Assembly: GCA_013396525.1 (NCBI GenBank)
Contig: VWYX01000766.1
Coordinates: 124,001-188,000, forward strand
Direction: 5' to 3'
DNA length: 64,000 bases
Origin: Chaetorhynchus papuensis
Taxonomy: Eukaryota > Chordata > Aves > Passeriformes > Rhipiduridae
How positions within the stretch are numbered: the stretch's first letter is position 1; the number at the start of each line of letters is the position of its first letter. The notes under the pieces are model-generated. The model made no database searches. It had not been told where the DNA came from and worked only from the letters and a program-made list of their open reading frames with translations. Below are positions 1-12,600 of this stretch, piece after piece. The translations under genes were made by a program, and so were the position numbers.

Positions 1-576
1 TTAGAGCATTGCTGCTTTACTTGTTTCAAGAACTGCAAGAGCACTAACACTTGGAGGACAATAAATATACCATGGTTCTCGCTCCTTAGAAAAAGGAAAG
101 TTAAATTCCTGAATATAAGATTAGATGCAGTTCTGTTAAATCTGATTTAAAAATAAGCTGAAACTGGTTTTTTTTTGTTAAAAATCCGACAAAGTTGTTT
201 AAGTCCTTACTAACTGCCATTTAGTCATCTTGCTTTGTTTTAATGCGTATCTAGAGACAAGCAAGGATTGTCACAAGTTTTATTTTAGAGAGGTTGACTT
301 TTAAAAAGTCTGTTTTACGGTTCTTGTTAATGCTTAAAATTATTGTAGATTAAAATCTGCCCTTCTGCTTCAGAGGGATGCTTGCTTAACACTATTGACC
401 ACTAGTGTTTTGCTGGTTTCTGCTTGATTAATTATTAGTGATCGCCTGCTGAATATGTAATTCTTTTTCTCTTTTCAACTAAACTGATGATATTACAGAT
501 TAAGTAATATTTTAACTCATGGTAATAAAATAAAAAAGCCTTATCCTAAAGTATTTCAACAAATTCTTGATTTTAG
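1..576 (+). other. PRIM2: PRIM2 intron, 3' part
   Basis: This is AT-rich intron ending in the TTTTAG acceptor before exon A. I see no repeat family or conserved element here. Confidence 0.8.
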
Positions 577-672
577 ATTGGTGAAGACCTGAAAAATGAA
601 TTGGCTAATGAGCTGTCTACATCAACCCCTGGTTTTAATATGTCTAAAGTAAAAGAACAAATGTTCTATAAG
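577..672 (+). CDS. PRIM2: PRIM2 exon A (N-terminal domain, helical part)
   Basis: This is a 96-nt phase-0 exon of 32 codons. It follows a TTTTAG acceptor and precedes a GTAAGT donor. It reads from IGEDLKNEL to KEQMFYK and matches the least conserved stretch of p58, roughly human residues 154-185, just before the FADALDLF-type block of the next exon. Sequence similarity alone would be weak here. The call depends on its position, its splice sites and in-frame joining to exon B. The exon is rich in Glu/Lys and Ser, consistent with a surface helix and linker of the N-terminal domain. Confidence 0.85.
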
Positions 673-3600
673 GTAAGTAAAAATTGCTGAGTCCCACAGA
701 TCTGCATTCATTCTCTCTCAGTTAAATGCAGAGTTACTAATTTTAAGTTTGCCTAATACTAACACTTAATCCAAGTATCTAAAAGACTAATGAGAGTTCC
801 TCTACTTCATGTGAGTATAAGGGTGGAGGCAGGGACTGAGGAAAATGAAGGAAGCTTCAAACTACTAATAATGTCTTCTGTCCTCTTCTGCCATCCCCTA
901 CTTTTGCCACAAAAATAATCTTAAGTTTTAATATTTCCCAGACAAATGACTTAATTTACCTGGCTGTCAGATTGTGGAGATACTCTCAAACATCTATTGC
1001 TGAAATTAGGTTTGGTCTGATTGTATTAGTCAGAAATTTCTTTTGCAAGAGAACAAGGGGAGAGGGGAAAAATTCTCATGTGGATCTGTTTACAAAACTG
1101 TATGTAGCTTACATGAATCAAGTATTTCAAGACATCTGAAACAGAAGGCCAACAGAAACCCATTTTCAAATATCAAATCAGTCAGTGATGCAAAGTTATA
1201 TAATTGGGTCAATAATCTGACACAAACTTTAAAGTAGCTTATTTTGCCTAGCTGCATGACTTTTTGTAAGCAAGCAATATTTTCCCAACAAAGTAATGAT
1301 CAGCTATTCCTAAGTCAACATTTAATTTCACAGTCTTTGAGTTTTGTCTGGAGACAGTGCTAAAAGGCAGAGAATGACTTAAAGCTTTACTGGTCCATCT
1401 TAAATCTTAGGGCTGTAAACATTGTTACTGCATTATTTTGCTATTCCAGAATGTGGGTTTTTCTTCTTTCTCAGGTTGGACTTGCAGATGCTGTGGATTT
1501 ATTTAGAGCCAGAAGAGTATTTATTAAAGATGGCTTTGCCTATGTACCATTTAAGGAGATTGATGTGCTTGTTTTGAATAACTACAGAACAAAATTGTCC
1601 AAAGCACTGGCGGTAAGTCAGATGAAGTCTGATTTTTACAGCTCTTGTATTGTTTGGTGACGCTCTTGGACAATAGCCTTTTTGGTTTTTAAATTTGTAT
1701 GCTTCCATTTGGAGAATACCAGAAACCTTACTACAAGTACTGGCAGCACTAAAAAAGTTCATTGTGAGCTGAGTGTACATTAATTTCAAATGATGTGCAT
1801 TCTAAAGAAATTTGCGCTAGAGGATTTTAAAAATTGTTTCTCACAGAGATGGTAACACGCCCTTTCACTCAACATGTTACCCCTATGCACACAACTGTTT
1901 TTTCTGCTTGTATCTGCCTACTTGTATCTGTCTTTTCTCCCACAACATTTTGCAGCAGTTTTTTGTTGGAACAAGTGAAATATTTGTGGGGTTTTTTTCT
2001 CTTTTATCTGTTAGTAAGAACTGAGATTAGCTCATTTGGTTAGAGCATGGTGCTAATAATGTCAAGGTCATGAGTTCAATCTCTGTACAGGTCACCCGCT
2101 TAAGAGTTGGACTTGATGGTCCCTTTGGATCCCTTTTAACTCAGAATATTCTGTGAACTGAAATGAGGATGAACCAGAATATGTCAGGCAAAGCTAAAGT
2201 TTTTATTGTATGAATATTTGAGGTATCACATCTAGTTAGGACCTCTATGGTAAACACTGTATGTGAATGTCCTTCTGTTAGTAATTCAGTGATCAACTCA
2301 GGAATTCCTTTTTTTACATTATGAGACTCTTCACAGGGCTTAAAGGTGGGTGATCATGCCTAATGCACGAAATTTTAGTCCTAGAAAATGCAGCATTGAA
2401 TCACATAAAGGCAGTTTGCATTGCTTTTTAAAAATGTTTTCAAAGCCTTGTATTGTTATGTTACATTAATACCAAGGTTGACCACAAACATTTAGTAAAC
2501 AAACAGTGGGAAGTAAAAATGCATTCCTTTAACAAATTAGAAAATTAGCATACTGGAATCTTATCAGTTTTGAATATAACTGGAGTCTGTGGAATTATTT
2601 AATGTACAGTGGAAATTGTGATAGTCTTATGTGAACATTTTCATTAGAACTCTTTAATACAACTGCAGCTAGACATATCTGTATTTGAGTTGATGCATAA
2701 TGTTCTTGCTGAAAGCTGATAACATTTGTGTGAGATTTTTAAAAAAAGAACATATTCTGCAGAAATGTGGCTAAATATGCAGATTATCTGCATCTATTCA
2801 AAATACTTTTGAGAAGCTTTGTGGAATTCTGGAATTTGTGTCTTGTGTGAATAGCTGAGAAGTCTGAAAAGCAGTAAGAACTGCAATGATTAGTCCCTGA
2901 CTTCTTAGCTGGAGCAGAAATCTGAGAACACACATTTAATATGTAAATATCTTACATATTATTCATTTCACCCAGATTACTTTCTTAAAGCCAATAGCTG
3001 CATTATAGGAAAGAAGTACTTTTTTATGTTATGCTTTGTAGTCATGGTTTAGAAATTTGAACACTCATGACCTAGGAAAACTATCTTCTACAGAACTGCT
3101 GTATTTGAAGTTACTGCAGTGCTTCAGGTTTGCATAAGTCTTTTAATATATAAGCTTTGTTTATTAAAGTTCATCATGTTTTCTAGGTAAGGAGTAAAAG
3201 ATTAGTGATTTCTATCCTATTGCAAAGCTCCTAATTGAACTTGGGGGGTTTTGATTACTAATTTAGTTTGAGAAACTGTATTTAGTAACCTGTTTCAGCT
3301 AATTTTAGCCAGCACAGTGCGCTGCTGAGAGATGCTAGGAATATTATTAATTTGAGTGTTTGGAAATGAAGGCCAAAGTTCCAGAATGTTTTACAGAGGT
3401 CAGTCTAATGTTAACTCTGTTACACAGAGGCTTAACAGAAGTGTGATACTTGGTAGCTGGATACTTAATGTGGTTTTCACTGAAACAAAACCATAAACAT
3501 CAATTAAATTCCAGTGAAACTGTAAGAATACATTTCTAAAGAAAGGATTGCGTATATATAAATCCAGAGAATAATCTTAATTTTCCTCAGCCATATGTGG

Positions 3601-6600
3601 ACTGAAGAGGCAGAAGTTAGGACACAGTAGCACAATTCCAGTATTGTTTGTGAAAAGTAGTTGTAGAAATACTATTTGATCTAGGCCCAAGTTCTGCAAG
3701 TCCAGCTGGTTTAGCTGTACTTTTGTAGGACATGGGTGCTTTTTTGCATCTGCTGCAAAGGAGAACTCAGGCAACAGAAATGTGTTTCATTTCAGACACT
3801 CTGGCAATATAGAGGTCTTCCTGACTTTGTGCATCATGGCCAGACTTAATTAAGAAGTAATAAAGCCTTGAACATCATCACCTGTTTTGTTACTTAATTT
3901 GTCTCTTAATGAATTGCCACTTTGGTAAGCGTTACCTGTGTGTTCTTCTGGGACTATGTTCTGGTGGTTTTGCAGCATCTGGCTATTTACACTTTTCTTC
4001 TCAGCACTTTATAGTGGACAGTCCTTGTATTAGAATTTGAGAATTAAAAACTGTAATGGTGCGATAATCTGAATTAGGCTTGAATGCTGTTTCTAAAGAA
4101 GGGGTTTGTAAAATTAGGTTAAAAAATTGTATCTCCTGTTGGATATTTTGACTTCACTGGGTTAAAAATTGTCTTGATGGCCGGGCCCCAGCTGTGGTGG
4201 TGAATGGGGTCATACCCAGTTGGTGTCTGGTCACTAGTGTTGCTCCCCAGGGCTCAGTATTGGGCCCAGTCCTGTTAAACATCATTATTGATGATGTAGA
4301 TGAGGAAATTGAGTGTACTCTTAGTGAATTCATGAACGGCTCCAAGTTGGATTGGAGTGTGATCTGCTGGAGTGTAGGAAGGCTCTGCAGAGGAATCTGG
4401 ACAGGCTGGATTGATGGGCAGAGATGAGTGGTATGAGGTTCAGCAAAGCCAACTGGTGGATCCTGCACCTTGGTCACAACAACCCCAGGCAGAGCCACAG
4501 GCTGGGGGCAGAGTGGCTGGAAAGCTGCGGGATGGGAAAGGACCTGGGGGTGCTGTTTGACAGCCAGCTGAACGTGATCCAGTGTGTGTCCAGGTGGCCA
4601 GGAAGGCCAGTGGCATCCTGGCCTGTATCAGCAATAGTGTGGCCAGCAGGACCAGGGCAGTGATTGTCCCTCTGTACTCAGCACTGGCGAGGTCACACCT
4701 CGAGTGCTGTGTCCAGTTCTGGGCCCCTCAATTCAAGAAGGACATTGAGGGGCTGGAGGGCATCCAGAGAAGGGCAACAGAGCTGGTGAAGGGTCTGGAG
4801 CACAAGTCCTATGAGGAGTGGCTGAGGGAGCTGGGATTTAACCTGAAGAAAGGGAAGCTCAGGGGAAACCTTATTGTTCTCTACAGCTTCCTGAAAGGAG
4901 GTTTTAGCAAGGTGGGGGTCGGTCTCTGCTTCCAGGCAGTTAGTGACAGGATGAGAAGACACAGCCTCAAGCTGCACCAGGAGAGGTTCAGGTTGGACAG
5001 CAGGAGGAATTTCTTCACAGAAGGTGTGATTAGATATTGGAATGGGCTACCTGGGGAGGTTGTGGAGTCACTGTCCCTGGAGGTGTTTAAGGAGAGACTG
5101 AATGTGGCACTCGGTGCCATGGTCTGTTTGACGCGGAGGTGTTCAGTCATAGCTTAGACTTAATGATCTCACAGGTGTTTTGTAACCTAACTGATTCTGT
5201 GATTCTGTGACTTTGGGCAATACTTCTGCTTTTGACAGTCTGCTGTATACTTCTAAGACAAAATACCCTGATTGTAGATATTGGAAAGATGTTTTTTCAA
5301 GCATGTAGTTTCTTACAGCTCTCATTAGTGGTGCAGTTCTTCAGTGTTAAAGCAGCATAGTTTTCCAGCATGGGTTATTTGTGCAGTATTGTTGATTATT
5401 TGTACTTGATCCATGTTTTGCTTCTTGGAGCTTATTTGGTGCTACTCCAAGTAGTCACATGCACAGGTTTTTGGAAGAAATTATGCTTATGCAGGAGTGG
5501 TACTATGATGAAGGTGTGTCCTGTCTTTTCCAAGGTGTTCTGAAATTGTACACCTTATGGGAATGTGCTTGTGCTAAAGATGCTCCTCCTGGGTCTCCAA
5601 AACATTGAGTAATTTGGGTGGTTGTCTAGCCTTGTTACATTGCTCACTACATTGCAGATGTATGTCACCATCCTGCACGTTAGAGTGATTCTAGTTGGGG
5701 TTGTAAGGGAGGAACAGAATGAGAGTGAATTGATGTGTTGACACTGAGCTTTGAGAGAACAGTAAATAATTCATAGCACTGACTTTTTTTTAAAGTTTTA
5801 TGTTGACACTGGCAGAAATTCAGTCAGTTATGCTTTAATCGCTTACTACTCAAGCCCATGAAGCACTCAGATGTTCTCTTTCATCGTTTAAAAACAAGTT
5901 TGACATCCCAGCTGTGGCTATTTCTTGAGGCTTTATAAAAAGGGGAGTTGATATTAGTCAGGCCCTCTTGGCAGTTCTAAGTACAACTGAAGACATTAAT
6001 TTTATGTGCAAAATCAATACTGCAAAGGCCTTCTTTATGTATTCTCTGACCCATTTGATAGTAAATAATTTCCTTGTGCCATTAATGATGATTAAACAGT
6101 AGAAAGCTTAAACATTTTCTGTAACATGTGAGCTGTAATGTTAGCTCTACAATTGTTTTATAACTTAACACAATTTAAATTCATAGAAGGTTGCTTAATG
6201 TTTTATACATGAGGGTTACACTGTGTCTATGCTAACATACAAAATTATGCATCTCATGTTTGAGGAAAGGAAAGTAGTTTTAAATTTTGATTTTTAAACA
6301 AAAAAAAAATCAGAAGATTTGGCTTGGTGTCACGGCTCAGACCCATATCAGAGCTGTATTGGACTCAGTACAGCACAAAGAGGATTGCTCCAGAGAAATC
6401 TGAAGTAGGACAAAAGGGGGAGAGGATGGATGGAAGAAGCAGCTGACACACAGATACAGGACAGAATGAGGAACCGACACTGAAACAGGTGGAGAGTTCC
6501 TGAAGGAACCACAGTGTGTGGAGAACCCATGCTTAAGCATTTTTGTTTTCCTGAAGGACTGTATCCCATGGGAGACAGCCCATTCCAGAGCAGGGGGAGC

Positions 6601-9600
6601 TGTGAGCAGGCAGGAGCTGTGGAGAGGAGCTGTTCTGGACTGATCCCAGCTGCCCCTGCTGTCCACCCCCTGCTGCTCAGGGAGGGAGGTGTGGGAATCT
6701 TGGCTGAAGGAGCACAGTGCAGCTGATGAGAGGGGGAAGCAAAAATGTAGTCTTTTTTGTCTCTGCTCCTCACTACCTGAGGGTAACTGTCAGTAAATTA
6801 TTTAATTTCCCCCACGTTCAGTCTGTTTCACTTGCAGTGGTAATTGTTTATCAATCTCCCTGTCTTTAGCGGCATCTGGGTGAGAGTTTGGCCATTAGGT
6901 TGGGGTGAGTTATCTATGGCTGTTCTTCTCATATTTTGTTATGAGGCTTGTAGTTCTGCTGAGGTTGGATACTGGAGGAAAGGAGGCTCAGCACTCTGGT
7001 TCCAACTCACACAGTCATGTTAGCTCCTGTGTTTCCTGGGCTCTTCCTCTGAAACAGCTCCCCGATAAATTCGAGATGTGGGGATCTTAGATACTGAAAA
7101 GCCTGACTCTGACTGGGATGCCTCCAGTAGTGTTTGAATGAAATAGATTGAATCTTTATGTCATTTTACCTTAATGAACATTACATTCAGAAAATGCTTT
7201 GTCCTAAAGTTTTAGTGCTTTTTGAACAATACATGTTAAAGCCATAAACTGATGCTTGAGAATGTGTAAATATTCCTGCTGTGTGAGTGCTTTTATGGTG
7301 TGTTGAAGACTTTATTTTACAAAGACTTGTAATCATCTATGCTAGCATAACTGAGCCACAGATTTCTCATACTTGTATTTAAATCCTGCCCCTTTTTTTT
7401 GCCTAGAAATTGAAGTGATAACTTGGCTGGTCTCTGAATCGCTGCAAAAAAATTGCTTTTGTGAAAACACTTTGTCAGAAAATTATTTAAGATCTTACTG
7501 TTTGCAAATTAAAATATAACCTAGAAATAGCACTAACTGGTGCCATAAGAAATTGATTCCGATAGTAATGCATACAATCTTGATAGAACCTTTTTCTTCC
7601 TAATTTAATACTTGCACTTTTTTTGCTTTGAAATATGATCTTGTGTAATCTGACAAAATGGCTACAAATAAAATTGTTGGGTTTTGAGGACGCGTTGCAA
7701 AAGGAAGACTTCATTGGTGTTTTCTAATTTTGTATATTTTTTCTTGATTCCTTTCCTGATTTGGCATGTAATCTTTTAAATAATTAGAAATGGGGATCAA
7801 GTAGGTTACATTACTAATATTTGTAATGATTTGTCTTTTAAAATGAAATATTAGTCAAATAAATAAGCTATTTTGGTTGATTTATGCTGGACATACAAAG
7901 AACCTCCTAATTCAGGAAGAGTATCAGTATACATAGCACCATCTGTGAAACATTTTCTTCCTAAAACACCTATGTTTTTAAGCAGTGGAGCAGAAGGCTT
8001 TGTGTGGTGGCATTAATGTTGAGAAAGTATGATTGATGATGGTCTTGTCACTTGAAATTCATTTCAGGTGTTGTGTTCCCAGTGTTAACTTAAAGTAATT
8101 CACTGTAACATAAATGGATGATTTTTATAATATGCACATACAAGGTTAGTAAGGTAATAACTTTGGCAGTGTAAGGTAAAATGTGATTACAGTGACTTTG
8201 TCCTCTGAAGCTCTCAGGTAAAGTTTGCAGTGAGAATTTTGCAGTGAAGCAGCTGGTCCTACATTTCTGAGTATTACAAGGTCATTGTCTAAGGCACAGA
8301 TCAGCTGAATAAAATGGTGATACTCTGAGTGAGAGAATTGATATTAAGGGAAATTATTTAGAGAGTGTGTGTGTGTCAAGAGAAGACTGAAACTTGTATG
8401 TGGATTTGTTACTGGACTTCTCTTAGTGGGTTTTTTTTTGGCCATTGTCCCATTGCTCTCTGTTTTCTAAAATGCTTCCTAATGCCCTTCAGTGTTTTAT
8501 CTCCTTACTAATTGAAGTACATGTGTTCCTTCTAGAGACCACATAGGTTGGTAGCATAAAGTAATTATGAATAATGTTAGGAGGCTAAATGAAATTTGAC
8601 TGTATTCAGTGTTTTTTCTTTCTATTTCTTCTCTTGGCTCCTCACATCTTTCGTATGGAGTTTAAGATTTTGTTAAGTACTAAATTTGCAGCATAAACAG
8701 TTGCTGTGGTCTCTATGTGGTCGTCTCTGATTTGTGTGAAAATGCTTCAATCTTCAAATCCACGTCCATATTTCATGATAATCAAGCTAACAAAACAAGA
8801 TTTGCAGTATTTGAAGCATGTGGAAGGCTTACTTAATTAGGTTTTTCCCCAAATTTCAGAAAAAAATTGGAATTGAATATATTAGATTCAAGTACAATTT
8901 TATTTCTATGTTGTGTGATAGATGTGATAACCTGGAAACTCATCAGTTAATATGACACCTGCTAAATGTCATTTATTAACATGCTGGTAACAATAATTTG
9001 AGAATGATGCACTTTAGTCAGTGAGAAAGAACTGTAATGGAATATGCAGTTGGTGAGTAAACAAAAGTCTGTATCTCAGGATACCACTGTGTTACAAATA
9101 TGCATTTTTCCTGATTATTTTCTTATGGCGGCCTGTGACCCACAGCCAGTTGCTATGTGATACCTGTAGCAGTGTCTATCTGGAGTTAATTTCATCCACT
9201 ATTCTCTGGTTTAGCAAGTTTATGGAGCAGGCAGAAAGAAGTGGGTTGAATCACTAAAAATTGTGATGACTACCTCTCCAGTTACGTGATTTTTTTTTTC
9301 ACACATTTTGCAATGAAATATGGAGAATGGCTGTTCTCCTGAGTAAAGTGTTATAATATCATAATGTACATTGCACATGTGACATTATCATGTTCATTTA
9401 TTAATGATAAAGATTGGCTGACCTTTGGGGAAGGACTGAATCTTAAATCCTTTTTTCAGTCAGAAGGAAAAATGGGAAATGACTGTCAGTAGATCACAAT
9501 CAGACATGAAATAAATTGAACACCATGTAGTCATATCAGGTCTTGGTAGATTAACGTAGAGAATCTTTTTAGTGGTTGGAGCACTCCTTTAAGCTGTGAG

Positions 9601-12600
9601 TGTCAGAGTAAAGTATGCACAAGTTTTATCTCAGCAATGCCTTTGCCAAGATGAGTTTAAAAGAAATTCTACTGTAAAACTAATTTTAAAAAAGCCCCAC
9701 TAATTTTACTGATTACACAACTCAAGTGTTTTGAACTCTTTTTAAAGAAAAAAGTAGCAATATGCTTTTTGAACTTACTGAATATTTATTTTCAAACTTT
9801 TAAATATAGATGAAGTGAGTATTTTTAGAAATGCTCGTCGCTGTCAGTGTTGCTGCAGCTGATTTCTGGGTGGTCTCATTGTATGACTTTCCATTTTACT
9901 GCAGTTTCCCAAAGGATATTTCATCTGTTAATGTATTGCTGCGTCCATTTGCATACCTGTGCTAGAGAGGAAGTTTTTTTCCTAGTTCTTGTAAATGAAA
10001 CTTATTTGTCAGAAGAACTTTTTCCCAGTAATAGGAAAGCCGGGTATGTTTCAGAAGCAGTATATTTGAACAGAATTTTTACAGTAAAATCACACCCTAG
10101 TGTCCTATGGACAGTCTGTACAGGCTATCACTAGAATTCTTGGAGTATTGTTTTCCTGAAATATTAGAAACATGATTTAATTAGGCTGCAAATAGGAGCT
10201 GGAGTAGTTAAAACTTGGCTGTAGTAGCATTGGGCCTGTTGGTGAACCCTGCCCCCCTCCTTCTCAGCTGTGACTTCATTTTGCACCTCTGGCATAAAAA
10301 GAAGCATATCCTTATTTGGACAACAATCTCCAGGAAAGCTTCAGGTGCCTCTGCATTGCTTGTGCTCTGCTGGATGGATCATCCCCTCCCTTCTAGTGGC
10401 CAATGACTTACCTGCCTCAGGAGAGTACTGCTGCATCCCTGAATATTTTGACTGCAGGGATGTTTTAAAGTAGGGTAATCAGTGGCTTATGCTCAATGGA
10501 TTCTGGATGGTCGGTGGATTTGGGGTTACTTTTGCTTGGATTTCCTGTTGGATTATTCCACAGATCCTACATGAGTTAAGTATGTTTGGCAGTGTCAACA
10601 TACATTAATGTTTTGTATCATCTCATTGTCGGATGATATCTCATCTGTTTGAGGGAGGAGGCAGTAAAGTACTATAATATAGATACATTGTTGTAAAAAT
10701 GGATTTTGGAAGATGATGATGTATTTGGAAGTCTCCAGTTCCACGTGAAATTTTGTAAAATCTTGCATGTGCTCAGTAAATTTTTTCAGGGACCCTGAAT
10801 TAGCTGTCCAGTGTCTGAGTTGTAGAAAGGCAGAAAATAACGTGAAGTATCAGGGAAAAACTGACCAATGAAGATACTCAGTTTCAATTTACATGTAGCT
10901 TTGAAAGATCTTTTTAGCTGTAACTTTTTTCTGTACTTATGTAAACAAATTCCTTTTCATGTAAATACTAGTATTTTTTTGTTTGTAAGGATTGATGTTT
11001 AATTTAAATAGTCTGTACTCTTGAACAAATATCAGAAAGCAAAGGTCTTTTTATTACCATCTGTCACAAGTTAAGCAAAATGACATTGTTTATTAATGAC
11101 TGCAGCCTTTGTTTATATATGTACACATGAAAAAAAATGGATTGAATTTGGATGTACTGCTTAGAGCTTTTTAAGTAATAGAAAAGCCCATGAGTTTTCC
11201 CTGTTATTTTTGTAGTTATGATGCCAAAGTGAGGTGAAGGTTGTTCTGTTACCAGATTTCTTAATCCCAAACATTATTTATATTTCTTTTTACTCCATCC
11301 TTTTGATTTATAGACAGTAAAAATTAATTTAAAAAATGTGGAAATCCCAACACACTGCGCTCCACCCTCTGTCTTTAAAACTGAAATGTGAATCAGGAGA
11401 ATCCTCTTTGGGGGTGGTGGAAATTTAGAATTACATTTTTTCAAAGTGAGTAGAATGCCACCAGTTGTCAAAGTGAATGAATAAAACTATTAATCACTTC
11501 TTACTCCAGATGACAGGCTTTTAAAGTAATTTTTGGAAGAGCTGAGTCTCCCATGCACTATTGTAGAATGCTAGGCATGTGACACCCCTTGGTGACAGAA
11601 AGCAAATACCTGTTTTTCAATAAAAGTTGATGATATCTCATATTGCATGAGCAAGTACGTAAAAGAAATGTAGTAGGAGAATGTAAACGAAATAATAAGA
11701 GCTATGAATTAATTTAAGACATATTTAAATTTAAAATCAGTCTCTTACCTGTCACGCACAGTACATTTTGCTGTTAGATATTTTAATAAGTGTGATTTCA
11801 AAGGCAAATTACACTATTTATTTTGAAATATGCTTCTAAATTTTACTGAAATTCTTTCTCTAAATTGTTTCTACTGAACAAATGAAAATATTGGGGTGAT
11901 CTGCTTTTAAATTTGGTATGTTCTCTGAAGCTCCTGTATAAGAAACAAAAGGCTTTGGAGAGCAGGCATCTTGATGCCTGTAGGTACCTTCTCTTTCTTC
12001 CCTCTCAGTACTTTTATCATTCATAGCTAGTACAGCTAGCCAATTTTAGACTAACCAGTTTTAAATAGCAAGTCCAGTTGGACTTTTGGTCTTAAGTTAT
12101 TTCAGGAGGAATGAAGAGGGGAGTGTAATGGATCATCTGGTGATGTGCTTTTGCCAAAATTTAGGCTGGGGAATAATCCCTGATTTTCATTATTAGTACC
12201 ATTTCTAGGGGAAAGCTATTAGACACTTCTATTCAACTATATATTTTTCTTATGTCGTAGGATAATGCTGTTTGAGCCTGCAAGAAGGACAGAGATGGTT
12301 GAACTAATAATTAGAGAGGCAATAATAAAAAATTCTTCCAGGCTGCATGTTTTTCAAACCAGCACTGTGTTTAGATCTGTGACTTTGGGAATTTATAATG
12401 GTTCCAAGATAATGGGTAATTCTTGTGAAAATGAAGTACTAGGTTCCTAAAGGAGTTGGATTTTTTCATGGGCGGATGTGGGATACTCAAATTCAGTTGT
12501 TACAACGGGGAGTACCTTGTACAGAGCATGAGCATGAACCTGTGCTCTGCTGCTGAGGGATTAAGAAGTAGATGTGGAGTGGTGGGGAATGAAAGCTCCT

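Noticed and set aside
2021..2090. Functional tRNA-Ile(AAT) gene
   Set aside because: The T-arm is mutated, the acceptor stem does not close and the sequence continues into a CR1 tail. It is a SINE head.
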